Origin: Paraburkholderia phytofirmans PsJN
GTDB taxonomy: Bacteria; Pseudomonadota; Gammaproteobacteria; Burkholderiales; Burkholderiaceae
NCBI RefSeq assembly: GCF_000020125.1
Contig: NC_010681.1
Span: 3,782,001 to 3,846,000 of the forward strand
Direction of reading: 5' to 3'
Length of the DNA: 64,000 nt
Shown here: positions 21,289-32,204 of the stretch, piece by piece
How the letters are laid out: the number at the start of each line of letters is the position of its first letter
How positions within the stretch are numbered: position 1 is the first letter of the stretch
Made by a program: the position numbers and the translations under genes
The notes under the pieces: model-generated
What the model was told of the DNA's origin: nothing
Database searches by the model: none
What the model saw: only the letters and a program-made list of their open reading frames with translations

Positions 21289-21675
21289 GTTCCAAATTCC
21301 AAAAAAAATTTCTGAACTCACCTGGCACAAGCCACGCGAAGAACTTTCGATGTCAGAGGTTCGGAAAGGAATCACGCGAGAACAATCGGGAGACCAACAT
21401 CACGAAGCGCTATCTCATTAACCCTCTGACGATGACGTAAATCTAAATTTCAGAAGGACCGAACTAAATAAGATGAATCCGAAACGGCCTGAAATGTACG
21501 GAAATCGCCCAAGACAAGCGAGATGGCATGGATTTAAAGCGAGGAATGTTCTACGTATCTTTGGGAATATTCTTGGCACCCCCCGTTAACTAAGAAAAGT
21601 CTTATTTTTCTTGGTAGCTCCACCAATCAAACTAAGAAATTAAACGTTAAGCGCGGTATGAAAGGAGCGGCTGAA
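21289..21675. promoter_or_regulatory. AT-rich divergent regulatory region of the adhesin
   Basis: This 387-bp gap is clearly richer in A and T than its surroundings and separates the adhesin from a divergent small gene. It holds an AT-rich inverted repeat at 21590-21614 (CTAAGAAAA...TTTTCTTGG). It probably carries both promoters; I could not place -35/-10 pairs with confidence. AT-rich adhesin promoters are often silenced by H-NS-like proteins (inference). Confidence 0.45.
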
Positions 21676-22116
21676 ATGAGAAAGCACTGTCTTGCAATAG
21701 TTTGGGGATTGGCGATGATTGGCTCTCACGCCCTTGCCCAGCCGAAGTCCGACGAGGACGTCATCACGGCAATGGAGCAAACGTGGGTCCGCGCAACGGC
21801 AGTCGGCGACAAGGAAACGGTGAGGGAACTGTTGGACGACAGCTATATCGAGCGCACCCCTACCGGCGCAACGCGCACCAAGGAGGATGTGCTGCAAGCG
21901 CCGCCGCCATCCATGACGTCCACTCAAGATCTGGACGACCTGATTGTCGTGGTTCGCGGAGATACCGCATCCGTGACCGGCACCAACAGGTATCGCGCCG
22001 CACCGGGCGTAACGCCGGTGGATTACGTGTTCGTCGATGCGTTTCAGAAACGTGAGGGTGTTTGGCGAATTGTCAGATCACAGATGGCCCGACGCGGTGG
22101 CGAATTGTCAAAGTAA
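21676..22116 (+). CDS. Secreted NTF2-like (DUF4440/SnoaL type) protein
   Basis: A 146-aa protein with a signal peptide (MRKHCLAIVWGLAMIGSHALA, cut near residue 21) and a compact alpha+beta domain. The pattern of a helix with EQTWVRATAVGD, then LLDDSYIERTPTGATRTKED, then strands ending in VWRIVRSQMAR is that of the DUF4440/SnoaL branch of NTF2-like folds. Function is unknown; relatives act as binding or isomerase scaffolds. The ATG at 21676 has AGGAG eight bases upstream; an earlier in-frame ATG at 21658 lies before that SD and is less likely. It is divergent from the adhesin gene, with no evidence of joint function. Confidence 0.8.
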   Translation: MRKHCLAIVWGLAMIGSHALAQPKSDEDVITAMEQTWVRATAVGDKETVRELLDDSYIERTPTGATRTKEDVLQAPPPSMTSTQDLDDLIVVVRGDTASVTGTNRYRAAPGVTPVDYVFVDAFQKREGVWRIVRSQMARRGGELSK

Positions 22117-22263
22117 CATCGCCAGCATAAAAGACGCCGTGATCGCAATTTGGACCGGTGCATAGCTTCGCATCCACGGGCGATCAAGACGAGGTTGTGG
22201 GATTTTTTTCTATGCCTGGCCCCGGTGCGGTTTCCCGCGCAGTTTCTTGGTAACCCGGCAAGA

Positions 22264-22291
22264 GGGCGGCTCGCCAACCGGCAAACCGCCC
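22264..22291 (-). terminator. Displaced copy of the hemJ terminator hairpin
   Basis: The stem GGGCGGCTCGCC-aacc-GGCAAACCGCCC pairs with G-U wobbles when read on the minus strand. It resembles the hairpin at 23327-23354 after hemJ and stands beside a second copy of the hemJ 3' end. The surrounding 22117-22535 holds no gene. Confidence 0.45.
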
Positions 22292-22349
22292 TTCCTCTGT
22301 AAAACAAATTGGAATCGAGCTATCAAACTGCGCAAAACCCAAAGCTCAG

Positions 22350-22381
22350 AACGGCTTGATCACCATCAACGCCACCGCCGC
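22350..22381 (-). repeat. Direct repeat: second copy of the hemJ 3' end (left)
   Basis: This 32-bp segment matches 23382-23413 at 30 of 32 positions. Read on the minus strand with its flanks it encodes LLAAVALMVIKPF and a stop, while hemJ ends MLAAVALVVIKPF. Homology stops abruptly upstream. The pair flanks about 1 kb and looks like the attL/attR footprint of an element inserted at the hemJ 3' end. Confidence 0.6.
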
Positions 22382-22443
22382 GAGCAGGCGTGGGCATGTC
22401 ATCCGTTGTAGAACGAGGCGCACATGGGGGCGGCACATAAGCG

Positions 22444-22496
22444 CGCACGCAACGTGCGGTATCGCCAAGTCCGAAGAGCCCTGATTCGATCGAATC
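22444..22496. repeat. Two short palindromes in the hemJ-flanked insert
   Basis: CGCACG-caa-CGTGCG (22444-22458) and the perfect 14-bp palindrome GATTCGATCGAATC (22483-22496) lie after the 145-aa gene. They may be a weak terminator and a protein site; nothing more is visible. Confidence 0.35.
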
Positions 22497-22535
22497 GCGT
22501 CTCTTCTTAGTTGCCGCAACGTATCTAAGCCCCTC

Positions 22536-22973
22536 TCAGTGCGAAGCCACAGCCAACGCGGGATCGGTTTTGCGTTCCGCCGGTTTGCGCGTCATCGCCG
22601 CACTTCTTGCAGAACCTGCCTCTTGCTTTTGCGCACCTGCAAGCAGTTTCGCCGCACCGCCAGCCGTAATCCGTCGATGAGCAATCCCACGCGCATCGAG
22701 CGCGATCACTTGATACAACTCGCGGTCGCATTCGACTTCCCGCTCATACTCCTCGCACGTTTCAACCAGCAACTCGAGCAGCACTTGACGGCTGCGTCGT
22801 TCGTGGTTCGTCAGTGCAGGATTCCTATATATCGAGGTCGCAAGTGTGGCCAGTCTGTTGAGTTGAGTCAGTTGTCGTTCGCACGAACCGAATGCCGACA
22901 TGGCGAGTTTTTCGTACTGCAAGGCATCGACTGGCGGACGTGAGGCGGGTTGCTTTTTGTTGGACTTGCTCAT
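22536..22973 (-). CDS. Unrecognised 145-aa protein inside the hemJ-flanked insert
   Basis: I do not recognise the family. The protein has a Lys/Gln/Pro-rich start (MSKSNKKQPASRPPVD), a central helical part (about residues 17-95; ERQLTQLNRLATLATSIYRN and LLVETCEEYEREVECD, likely amphipathic) and a basic, disordered tail. There is no signal peptide or membrane helix, so it is probably cytosolic. A GGGAGA Shine-Dalgarno sequence stands seven bases before the ATG, and codon use is normal for a gene. It follows a ~240-nt leader with a long inverted repeat and a TATAAT box, an arrangement recalling C4-type antisense control of phage genes. It and the leader lie between direct repeats of the hemJ 3' end. 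Confidence 0.7.
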   Translation of the reverse strand: MSKSNKKQPASRPPVDALQYEKLAMSAFGSCERQLTQLNRLATLATSIYRNPALTNHERRSRQVLLELLVETCEEYEREVECDRELYQVIALDARGIAHRRITAGGAAKLLAGAQKQEAGSARSAAMTRKPAERKTDPALAVASH

Positions 22974-23215
22974 GGTGCGATCTCCCTAAAACTTACCTGG
23001 ATCGCCCGACACTCGCTTGCAAAGAGGGTGAGCGGGCATGTAGCGAAGTTGACAGACCGGGCTTGAAACAATCCGGCGAGCCTTGCGGCTCCTCCACCAC
23101 AGCCCGCCCATAGAAAATACAGACGTGCAGAGATAGACGCACGACCCGCCTGGGCGGGTGTGCGGTTTCAAGCGCGGGCTGTCAAACCCGACCACCGGTT
23201 GGTGCCGATGGTGCG
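22974..23215 (-). ncRNA. Structured leader, possible C4-like antisense RNA
   Basis: Reading from the -10 box at 23224 toward the 145-aa gene there are several structures: a hairpin around ACCAACCGGTGGT, a strong GC hairpin at 23138-23164 (CGCA..ACCCGCC/GGCGGGT..TGCG), a GAGCC/GGCTC hairpin at 23078-23091, and two 21-base segments (23165-23185 and 23049-23069) complementary at 19 of 21 positions. In phage P1/P7 C4 and satellite P4 CI, a short RNA made upstream on the same strand pairs with the leader of the gene it silences; this layout is similar. A 69-codon frame runs through it (22986-23195) but reads like by-product sequence. Confidence 0.4.
23049..23185. repeat. Long inverted repeat in the 145-aa gene leader
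   Basis: TTGACAGACCGGGCTTGAAAC at 23049-23069 is complementary to 23165-23185 at 19 of 21 bases, with 95 bases between that hold two further hairpins. Confidence 0.85.
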
Positions 23216-23218
23216 GAA

Positions 23219-23224
23219 ATTATA
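23219..23224 (-). promoter_or_regulatory. -10 box for the structured leader
   Basis: A consensus TATAAT on the minus strand, placed just before the long inverted repeat. No matching -35 is seen at 16-18 bp. Predicted transcription begins near 23211. Confidence 0.5.
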
Positions 23225-23326
23225 AATCACCCCGCACGTGCATCGGCCGTCCCAATATAGGCTGGCAAGCGAACTAGCCATTCGGCCTAGAACGCCGCAT
23301 CGCGCCCCAGCGCCGCCCATAAAAAA

Positions 23327-23354
23327 GGCGGTTTGCCGAACCCGGCAAACCGCC
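23327..23354. terminator. Intrinsic terminator of hemJ
   Basis: GGCGGTTTGCC-gaacc-CGGCAAACCGCC forms a long perfect stem; on the minus strand it is followed by TTTTTTAT. It lies 24 bp after the hemJ stop. The interval 23225-23326 holds nothing else recognised. Confidence 0.85.
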
Positions 23355-23377
23355 TTCTATAAAATCAAAACCCCATC

Positions 23378-23794
23378 CTAAAACGGCTTAATCACCACCA
23401 ACGCCACCGCCGCCAACATCCCCAGCACCGGCAGTTCATTAAACATCCGATACCACTTATCCGAGCGACGATTCTCTCCCCGCTCGAACGTCCGCAGCAG
23501 CACACCGCAATAAGCGTGGTAAATCAAAAGCAGCACCACCACGCCGACCTTGGCATGAATCCACCCCTGCCCGCGCCCAATCCCGATCACCAGCCACAAC
23601 CACAACCCACAAGCCAGCGCCGGCACCGCAATAAACGTCATGAACCGGAACAGCTTACGCGCCATCGTCAGCAGACGCGCCGTCGCCGCGGGTTCCGTTT
23701 CCATCGCCAGATTGACGAAGATGCGCGGCAAATAGAACAGGCCGGCGAACCATGAAGCAATCAGAACGATGTGAAACGTCTTTACCCAAAGCAT
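23378..23794 (-). CDS. hemJ: HemJ-type protoporphyrinogen IX oxidase
   Basis: A 138-aa integral membrane protein with four predicted helices. HemJ oxidises protoporphyrinogen IX to protoporphyrin IX in heme synthesis. The family markers are present: an N-terminal histidine in KTFHIVLIASWFAGLFYLPR (H8) and the lysine-containing segment HAKVGVVVLLLIYHAYCG. The related CopD superfamily is the alternative label, but length and motifs fit HemJ. proA ends 15 bp upstream, so they are likely co-transcribed. The last 13 codons and the terminator have a diverged second copy at 22264-22386, which suggests that an element once inserted into this 3' end. Confidence 0.9.
   Translation of the reverse strand: MLWVKTFHIVLIASWFAGLFYLPRIFVNLAMETEPAATARLLTMARKLFRFMTFIAVPALACGLWLWLVIGIGRGQGWIHAKVGVVVLLLIYHAYCGVLLRTFERGENRRSDKWYRMFNELPVLGMLAAVALVVIKPF
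23382..23413 (-). repeat. Direct repeat: functional hemJ 3' end (right)
   Basis: This is the partner of 22350-22381 (30 of 32 identical). The differences are synonymous or conservative codon changes, as expected if an element brought its own version of the gene end. Confidence 0.6.
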
Positions 23795-23809
23795 CAGCGT
23801 TCCTCGTGT

Positions 23810-25081
23810 TTATTGCCGGCCTTCGCCGTGGCCCAGCACAACGTACTTGAGCGACGTCAGCCCTTCCAGTCCCACCGGCCCACGCGCATGCAGCTTGTCG
23901 TTCGAGATGCCGATTTCCGCACCGAGGCCGAACTCGAAACCATCCGCGAAACGGGTCGATGCGTTCACCATCACGCTCGCCGAATCCACTTCGCGCAGGA
24001 AGCGCATGGCGCGATCGTGGTCTTCCGTGACGATCGCGTCGGTGTGCTGCGAGCTGTACGTGTTGATGTGATCGATCGCGGCATCGAGGTTCTCGACCAC
24101 CTTGATCGCCAGCACCGGCGCGAGATATTCGGTGCGCCAGTCTTCCTCGGTGGCATCGACGAGCGGACCCACGCCCGCGTCCGCCAGCACCGCGCGCGCC
24201 GCCGCGTCCACGCGCAGTTCGACTTGCTTGTCGCGATACAGCTTGCCCAACGGCGGCAGCACTTCCGCTGCAATGCCGCGCGCGACCAGCAGCGTTTCCA
24301 TCGTGTTGCACGTGCCGTAGCGGTGCGTCTTGGCGTTGTCGCAGACGGTCAGCGCCTTGGCCAGATCCGCCCGATCGTCCACGTACACATGGCAGATGCC
24401 GTCGAGGTGCTTGATCATCGGCACGCGCGCTTCGTTCATCAAGCGCTCGATCAGGCTCTTGCCGCCGCGCGGCACGATCACGTCGACGTATTCCGTCATG
24501 GTGATCAGCTTGCCCACCGCTGCGCGATCGGACGTGGCGACCACCTGCACGGCTTCCTGCGGCAAGCCCGCTTTTTCCAATCCTTCGCCGATCAGCTTCG
24601 CCAGCGCCGCGTTGCATTCGAGCGCTTCGGAACCGCCGCGCAGAATCGTCGCGTTGCCCGACTTCAGGCACAGCGCGGCAGCATCGATAGTCACGTTCGG
24701 ACGCGATTCGTAGATGATTCCGATCACGCCCAGCGGCACGCGCATCTGGCCGACCTGAATGCCGCTCGGCCGGTACTTCAGATTGCTGATCTCGCCGATC
24801 GGATCCGCCAGCGCGGCGACTTGCCGCAAACCTTCGACCATCGTTTTCAGCGCTTTGTCCGACAGCGTCAGACGGTCGATAAATGCGGCGTCGTGGCCTT
24901 TCTCGCGAGCCCGCGCGACGTCGCGCGCGTTGGCTTCCTTCAGCAGCGCGGCATCGCGTTCGATACCCTGCGCAACAGCCGCGAGCGCGGCGTTCTTCGC
25001 CGCCGTCGACGCCCGTGCCATCGCCCGTGAAGCTTGGCGGGCGCGGCGGCCGAGGTCGGTCATGTACTGGTCGATATCCAT
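23810..25081 (-). CDS. proA: Gamma-glutamyl phosphate reductase
   Basis: A 423-aa enzyme of the aldehyde dehydrogenase superfamily that reduces glutamyl-5-phosphate to the semialdehyde in proline synthesis. The active-site cysteine is in [12 protein letters not shown] (about residue 260), and the N-terminal half carries [17 protein letters not shown], the ProA nucleotide-site hallmark. The start at 25081 ([11 protein letters not shown]) gives a length close to E. coli ProA (417); a GTG-type extension of eight codons upstream is not needed. It is followed 15 bp later by hemJ. proB is not adjacent here. Confidence 0.96.
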   Translation of the reverse strand: MDIDQYMTDLGRRARQASRAMARASTAAKNAALAAVAQGIERDAALLKEANARDVARAREKGHDAAFIDRLTLSDKALKTMVEGLRQVAALADPIGEISNLKYRPSGIQVGQMRVPLGVIGIIYESRPNVTIDAAALCLKSGNATILRGGSEALECNAALAKLIGEGLEKAGLPQEAVQVVATSDRAAVGKLITMTEYVDVIVPRGGKSLIERLMNEARVPMIKHLDGICHVYVDDRADLAKALTVCDNAKTHRYGTCNTMETLLVARGIAAEVLPPLGKLYRDKQVELRVDAAARAVLADAGVGPLVDATEEDWRTEYLAPVLAIKVVENLDAAIDHINTYSSQHTDAIVTEDHDRAMRFLREVDSASVMVNASTRFADGFEFGLGAEIGISNDKLHARGPVGLEGLTSLKYVVLGHGEGRQ

Positions 25082-25181
25082 GGTGAGTCTCGTGATGCCG
25101 CGCACGTCGAGGTGCGGCGGACAGGCAGAATTAGCGAAAGATCAAGCGATTGTAAGTCGGGTGAAGGCGCTTTGCTTGCGG

Positions 25182-25226
25182 CGGCAGTGCCGGCGGCATC
25201 CAGGTAGCCTGAGCCGCCGACTGCCG
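25182..25226 (-). terminator. Hairpin between holA and proA
   Basis: CGGCAGT-CGGCGGC pairs with GCCGCCG-ACTGCCG with a two-base bulge. There is no U tract, so it may be a weak or factor-dependent terminator for holA. Confidence 0.35.
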
Positions 25227-25313
25227 AATGTCGCTCGCCTGAAAGCGGTTCGGCGCACTAGCGCCAGCAGTTCCGCACACTCCGCGCAGGCCAATCAAAC
25301 TAGCCGCTGCGGC

Positions 25314-26432
25314 TCAGACAGGCCTTCGCGCCGGCGCAGCTGTCAAGCTTCGAGGTCGTGGCGGCGGCACGGGCGCCGTCTTCGGCGAAGCCACCGTCAT
25401 GGCGAGTTCAAACAGACCGTCCCACGGATCAGGCGGAGGATCGTTGCGATGATTGCCCGGCGTTCCGCCCGACAACCCCTTCACCTGACGATCGAGCCGC
25501 GCCGCCAGCGCGAGCGCCTTTTCCAGCGCGCCTTCGCTCACGCGCGACAAGGCCGGGCCGATCAGCCGCTCACGCGGACCCCACACGCGGTTCTCGCGCA
25601 CCAGCATTGCAAGCGCCTTGCCGGCCGCTACGCCGCGCTTGATCCGCAGCAGCGTGCGCACTTCTTCGACCACGGCCCATAGCACCAGCACCGCGGCCTC
25701 GCCTTCGCCACGCAAGCCGTCGAGCATGCGCGACAAGCGGCCTACATCGCCCGCCAGCATCGCTTCGTTCAGCTTGAAAACATCGTAACGGGCGACGTTG
25801 AGCACGGCGTCCTGAACCTGTTCGAAGCTCAACGAACCCGCCGGATACAGCAGCCCGAGCTTCTGGATTTCCTGATGCGCGGCGAGCAGATTGCCTTCCA
25901 CGCGCTCGGCGATGAACGCCAGCGCGCGCCGCCCTTCTTCGCCTGCGGCGACTCGCTGGCCTTGCGCGGCGAGCCGCTGCCCAACCCAATTCGGCAACTG
26001 CGCGCGCTCGACCGGATCGATCTTCAACGCGACGCCCGCATCGGACAAAGCCGTAAACCACGCCGACTTCTGCGTGGCCACGTCGAGCCGCGGCAGCGTG
26101 ATCATGGTGAGCACGTCGTCGTTGACGGCAGCCGCGAGCGCTTTCAGCGCGTCCGCGCCTTCCTTGCCGGGCTTGCCTGATGGAATGCGCAGCTCGACCA
26201 GTTGCCGGTCGCCGAACAGCGACATCGACTGGCTCGCGCCCAGCAGCGAACTCCAGTCGAAACCGCGCTCCACCGTGAACACCGAACGATCGGTAAAGCC
26301 GGCCGCGCGCGCCGTGGCGCGAATGCGGTCGCACGCTTCCTGCGCGAGCAGGTGCTCGTCGCCGTACACGACGTACAGTCCGGCGAGTCCTTTGGCGAAA
26401 TGCGCTTCAAGCGCGTCAAGTCGCAGTTGCAT
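25314..26432 (-). CDS. holA: DNA polymerase III subunit delta
   Basis: A 372-aa clamp-loader delta subunit; it opens the beta sliding clamp during replication. The N-terminus MQLRLDALEAHFAKGLAGLY leads to the AAA-like domain with YGDEHLLAQEACDRIR, and the collar domain is in the second half (VARYDVFKLNEAMLAGD, then a helix with EEVRTLLRIKRG). The last ~30 residues are Pro/Arg-rich and not conserved. It follows lptE by 54 bp on the same strand, the usual lptE-holA pairing after leuS in beta- and gamma-proteobacteria. Confidence 0.93.
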   Translation of the reverse strand: MQLRLDALEAHFAKGLAGLYVVYGDEHLLAQEACDRIRATARAAGFTDRSVFTVERGFDWSSLLGASQSMSLFGDRQLVELRIPSGKPGKEGADALKALAAAVNDDVLTMITLPRLDVATQKSAWFTALSDAGVALKIDPVERAQLPNWVGQRLAAQGQRVAAGEEGRRALAFIAERVEGNLLAAHQEIQKLGLLYPAGSLSFEQVQDAVLNVARYDVFKLNEAMLAGDVGRLSRMLDGLRGEGEAAVLVLWAVVEEVRTLLRIKRGVAAGKALAMLVRENRVWGPRERLIGPALSRVSEGALEKALALAARLDRQVKGLSGGTPGNHRNDPPPDPWDGLFELAMTVASPKTAPVPPPRPRSLTAAPARRPV

Positions 26433-26486
26433 GGCTACCGATCGGCGAGGTTGAACAGGTGCAGCACATTGAACGAAGCACGACGC

Positions 26487-27038
26487 TCACAGTGGCGGCG
26501 GTGGCAACGGCGCGCGCGGCGCAACCGACGGCACTTCCTCGCCCGGCGCCGGATGCATCGAGCGCACGACGGCCAGACGGCGCGTGAGCTGGTCGATCGC
26601 GTCTCTTTCCATGTCGTCGAAGAGAATGTTGCTTTCGGAGGCTTTCGCTTGCGAGAACTGATCGCTATAGGTCATCGCGCGATTCAACGCGATCACGCTC
26701 GGCGGAATCAGCAGCGTGCCGTCTTTGGCCGTCAGCGAATAGTTCATGTTGAGATTCAGCTGATACTCTTCGACCACGCCCAACGAGTTCAGCGTCAGCG
26801 TGCCGATGCCGCGGCCTTCGGTGATCTGCAACGTGGCGTCGGCATTCGCGATCGACGTGACCACCACCGTGTCGCTGCCGCCTTCCACGATACGCGCGAG
26901 ACGCGCGCCCGCCGCCGCGGAACCGCCGGAGATATAGAGGCGTTTGAATGCGTAGTTCTGCTGGCCGCGCAACTGGAAGCCGCAAGCGGTCAACATCAAT
27001 ACGCTGCAAGCCAGCGTCAAAAACGATCTGCGAGTCAC
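26487..27038 (-). CDS. lptE: LPS-assembly lipoprotein LptE
   Basis: A 183-aa outer-membrane lipoprotein that plugs and supports LptD in delivering LPS to the cell surface. The signal peptide ends in LTAC with C19 lipidated, directly followed by GFQLRGQ, the standard start of mature LptE. The start is GTG at 27038, with GGAG five to six bases upstream; the overlapping ATG is out of frame. A proline-rich tail ends the protein. It lies 91 bp after leuS and before holA. Confidence 0.93.
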   Translation of the reverse strand: MTRRSFLTLACSVLMLTACGFQLRGQQNYAFKRLYISGGSAAAGARLARIVEGGSDTVVVTSIANADATLQITEGRGIGTLTLNSLGVVEEYQLNLNMNYSLTAKDGTLLIPPSVIALNRAMTYSDQFSQAKASESNILFDDMERDAIDQLTRRLAVVRSMHPAPGEEVPSVAPRAPLPPPPL

Positions 27039-27129
27039 ATTGGCTCCTGGTTCGCAGTAGATTCCGCAGCGCGGACAAGCGCCGCCACGCGCGGCGGCGT
27101 CCTGCCTGCTGTCATGTCTTCGTCGAAGC

Positions 27130-29994
<2,865 letters not shown>

Positions 29995-30426
29995 CTACGG
30001 CTTTGCAGCCGGCGGAGGCGGATCCGTCACGAAACCGATCCGCTCGAGACCGGCCTGCTGCGCCGCGCCCATCACCTGCGCAATCACCTCGTAGCGCGTG
30101 GAGCGCTCGGCGCGCAGCTGGATCTCCGGCTGATCGCTCTCTTTGCCCGCTTGCGCGAAACGCGCGCGCATCTGCTCGAGCGTGATCACGCTGCCGTCCC
30201 AATAGAGCTTGCCGGCGGCGTCGATGGAAAGGGAAATGGTTTGCGGCGTCTGGCGCGCCGGTGCGGCCGCGACTTTCGGCAAATCGAGCCGGATCGCGTG
30301 CGTGAATAAAGGCGCGGTAATGATAAAAATCACCAGCAGCACCAGCATGACGTCGATCAGCGGCGTCATGTTGATCTCGGCCATGGGCGCGGCCGTCTGC
30401 TTCTTCTCGAGTCCGCCGAATGCCAT
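29995..30426 (-). CDS. exbD: ExbD/TolR-family biopolymer transport protein
   Basis: A 143-aa inner-membrane protein with one N-terminal transmembrane helix (MTPLIDVMLVLLVIFIITAP, about residues 20-39) containing the proton-channel aspartate D25, and a periplasmic domain. With ExbB it forms the proton-driven motor that energises TonB or, in the Tol version, TolA. No tonB is nearby, so TolR-like use cannot be excluded. The ExbB gene ends 24 bp upstream, giving one operon. Confidence 0.92.
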   Translation of the reverse strand: MAFGGLEKKQTAAPMAEINMTPLIDVMLVLLVIFIITAPLFTHAIRLDLPKVAAAPARQTPQTISLSIDAAGKLYWDGSVITLEQMRARFAQAGKESDQPEIQLRAERSTRYEVIAQVMGAAQQAGLERIGFVTDPPPPAAKP

Positions 30427-30450
30427 ATCGCTCCTTCCGCCCGAGCGCGC

Positions 30451-31167
30451 TTAGTGGGTCGGGGCCTGCTGGACCCGCGCCGGCGCCTGCGTATGGCCCT
30501 GCTCCGCCGGCGCGCACACGTAGGCGTGCAGGTCGTGCGCGAAGCCGTCGAGTTCCTCCGACAACTGCCGCACCATCCGTCCAAGCACGTTGTAGGCAAG
30601 CACAGCCGGAATCGCGACCACGAGGCCGAAGGCGGTCATGATGAGCGCTTCGCCGACCGGTCCGGCGACGTTTTCGATCTGCGCCTGACCGCTCGCCGCG
30701 ATGCTGCCGAGCGCATGATAAATGCCCCACACGGTGCCGAGCAGGCCGACGAACGGCGCGGTGCTGCCCACCGACGCCAGCAGCACCTGGCCGAATTCGA
30801 GCCGCCGCTGCGAAGCGCTGAGCGCCTGACGCAGCGCCCGCAGCACCCGCTCGCCGCGTTCGACACGCGCGAGCAGCGCGCCCGGAATGTCCACTTCAGA
30901 CGCATGCAGCGCCGCTTCGGCCAGCGGCGTGAAGACGCGCTCGCGGTCCGCGCGCTTTAACGCCGCGACGCCTTCGGACAGCGTGGGCGCCTGCCAGAAC
31001 AGCGCAATGGCTCGCGTGGCTTGGCGCTTGGCGCGCGTAAGAATCCAGCTTTTGACGATCAGAAAGCACCAGCTCGCAATCGACATGGCCAGCAGCACGT
31101 ACGCGACGCCATGCGTGATGGCATCGCTGGTTTGCAGGTAATGGATGATGCCGCTGCTGCCTGCCAT
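30451..31167 (-). CDS. exbB: ExbB/TolQ-family proton-channel protein
   Basis: A 238-aa inner-membrane protein with three predicted helices: near residues 15-40 (VAYVLLAMSIASWCFLIVK), 130-155 (GSTAPFVGLLGTVWGIYHAL) and 172-195 (MTAFGLVVAIPAVLAYN). These are the MotA/TolQ/ExbB hallmark segments. The start at 31167 (MAGSSGIIHYL) has GAGG four bases upstream; the open frame 85 codons beyond is Cys/Ser/Arg-rich and antisense to dapB. It pairs with exbD. The C-terminal cytoplasmic tail is Gln/Ala/Pro-rich. Confidence 0.92.
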   Translation of the reverse strand: MAGSSGIIHYLQTSDAITHGVAYVLLAMSIASWCFLIVKSWILTRAKRQATRAIALFWQAPTLSEGVAALKRADRERVFTPLAEAALHASEVDIPGALLARVERGERVLRALRQALSASQRRLEFGQVLLASVGSTAPFVGLLGTVWGIYHALGSIAASGQAQIENVAGPVGEALIMTAFGLVVAIPAVLAYNVLGRMVRQLSEELDGFAHDLHAYVCAPAEQGHTQAPARVQQAPTH

Positions 31168-31243
31168 CTGACCTCGCCGTGGCGTTGTGATTTCAGGGGG
31201 CGAACGCGGGGCGCAATGCCACTTCGGTTCGCTCAGGACACGT

Positions 31244-32041
31244 TCAACGCAGACCGAGCACGTCCTGCATGTCGAAGAAGCCGGTTGCGTGGCTTTCGAG
31301 GAAACGCACAGCACGAAGCGCGCCTTGCGCGTACGACAGACGGCTCGCCGATTTGTGCGTGATTTCGATGCGCTCGCCGATGCCCGCGAACAGCACCGTA
31401 TGGTCGCCGACGATATCGCCACCGCGAATCGCCGAAAAACCGATCGTGGACGGGTCGCGTTCGCCGGTCACGCCTTCGCGGCTGTAGACCGCGCAGTCGT
31501 CGAGATTGCGGCCGAGCGCGTTGGCGATCACCTCGCCCATGACCAGCGCTGTGCCGGACGGCGCGTCGACCTTGTGACGATGATGCGCCTCGATGATTTC
31601 AATGTCGTAGCCGGTCGCGAAATGCTTGGCCGCAAATTCGAGCAGCTTCAGCGTGACGTTCACGCCCACGCTCATGTTCGCCGAGAACATGATGGCGATC
31701 TTGTCCGCCGCCGCGCGCAGTTGCGCCTTCTGCTCGTTGTCGAAGCCGGTCGTGCCGATCACCATTTTCACGTTGTGACGCTGCGCCGCTTCGAGATGCA
31801 TCAGCGTGCCTTCGGGGCGCGTGAAGTCGATCAGGTAATCGGATTCGGCGAACACGCGCTCGACGTCGTCGGTCAGCACGACGCCCGTCTGTTTGCCCAG
31901 AAATGCGCCGGCGTCCTGACCGAGTTGCGGGGAGCCCGCGCGGTCGAGCGCGCCGGACAACGTGGCGTCGGAATCGTTGAGGACTGTTTCGATGAGCATG
32001 CGGCCCATACGGCCCGATGCGCCAGCAATGGCAATTTTCAT
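31244..32041 (-). CDS. dapB: 4-hydroxy-tetrahydrodipicolinate reductase
   Basis: A 265-aa enzyme of the diaminopimelate/lysine pathway that reduces hydroxy-tetrahydrodipicolinate with NAD(P)H. The nucleotide-binding loop GASGRMG is at residues 7-13 and the catalytic/substrate motif [15 protein letters not shown] is near 153-167. The start [10 protein letters not shown] at 32041 matches the family; longer frames upstream are basic and unrelated. It lies downstream of bamE on the same strand and upstream of exbB-exbD. Confidence 0.96.
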   Translation of the reverse strand: MKIAIAGASGRMGRMLIETVLNDSDATLSGALDRAGSPQLGQDAGAFLGKQTGVVLTDDVERVFAESDYLIDFTRPEGTLMHLEAAQRHNVKMVIGTTGFDNEQKAQLRAAADKIAIMFSANMSVGVNVTLKLLEFAAKHFATGYDIEIIEAHHRHKVDAPSGTALVMGEVIANALGRNLDDCAVYSREGVTGERDPSTIGFSAIRGGDIVGDHTVLFAGIGERIEITHKSASRLSYAQGALRAVRFLESHATGFFDMQDVLGLR

Positions 32042-32204
32042 GGCTACGAGGGTTCGAAAGGCAAAACCCGGCAAAGGGGCAAAAGCGGCGGCGGGCAGCA
32101 CACCCGGGCGCCGCGCATGACTGAAAGAACGACGAACCGGACGGACGCTTTGCACGGTGCGGTCGCCCGCGCGCAGCGCCCGTCTTAACACACGGACCGC
32201 GAGA

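Noticed and set aside
22986..23195. A 69-codon frame in the structured leader
   Set aside because: It coincides with the inverted repeat and hairpins, and sequence looks constrained by RNA pairing. I keep the RNA reading but cannot fully exclude a leader peptide.
25106..25313. A small gene between proA and holA
   Set aside because: Frames here lack SD sites and conserved features; only an inverted repeat is evident.
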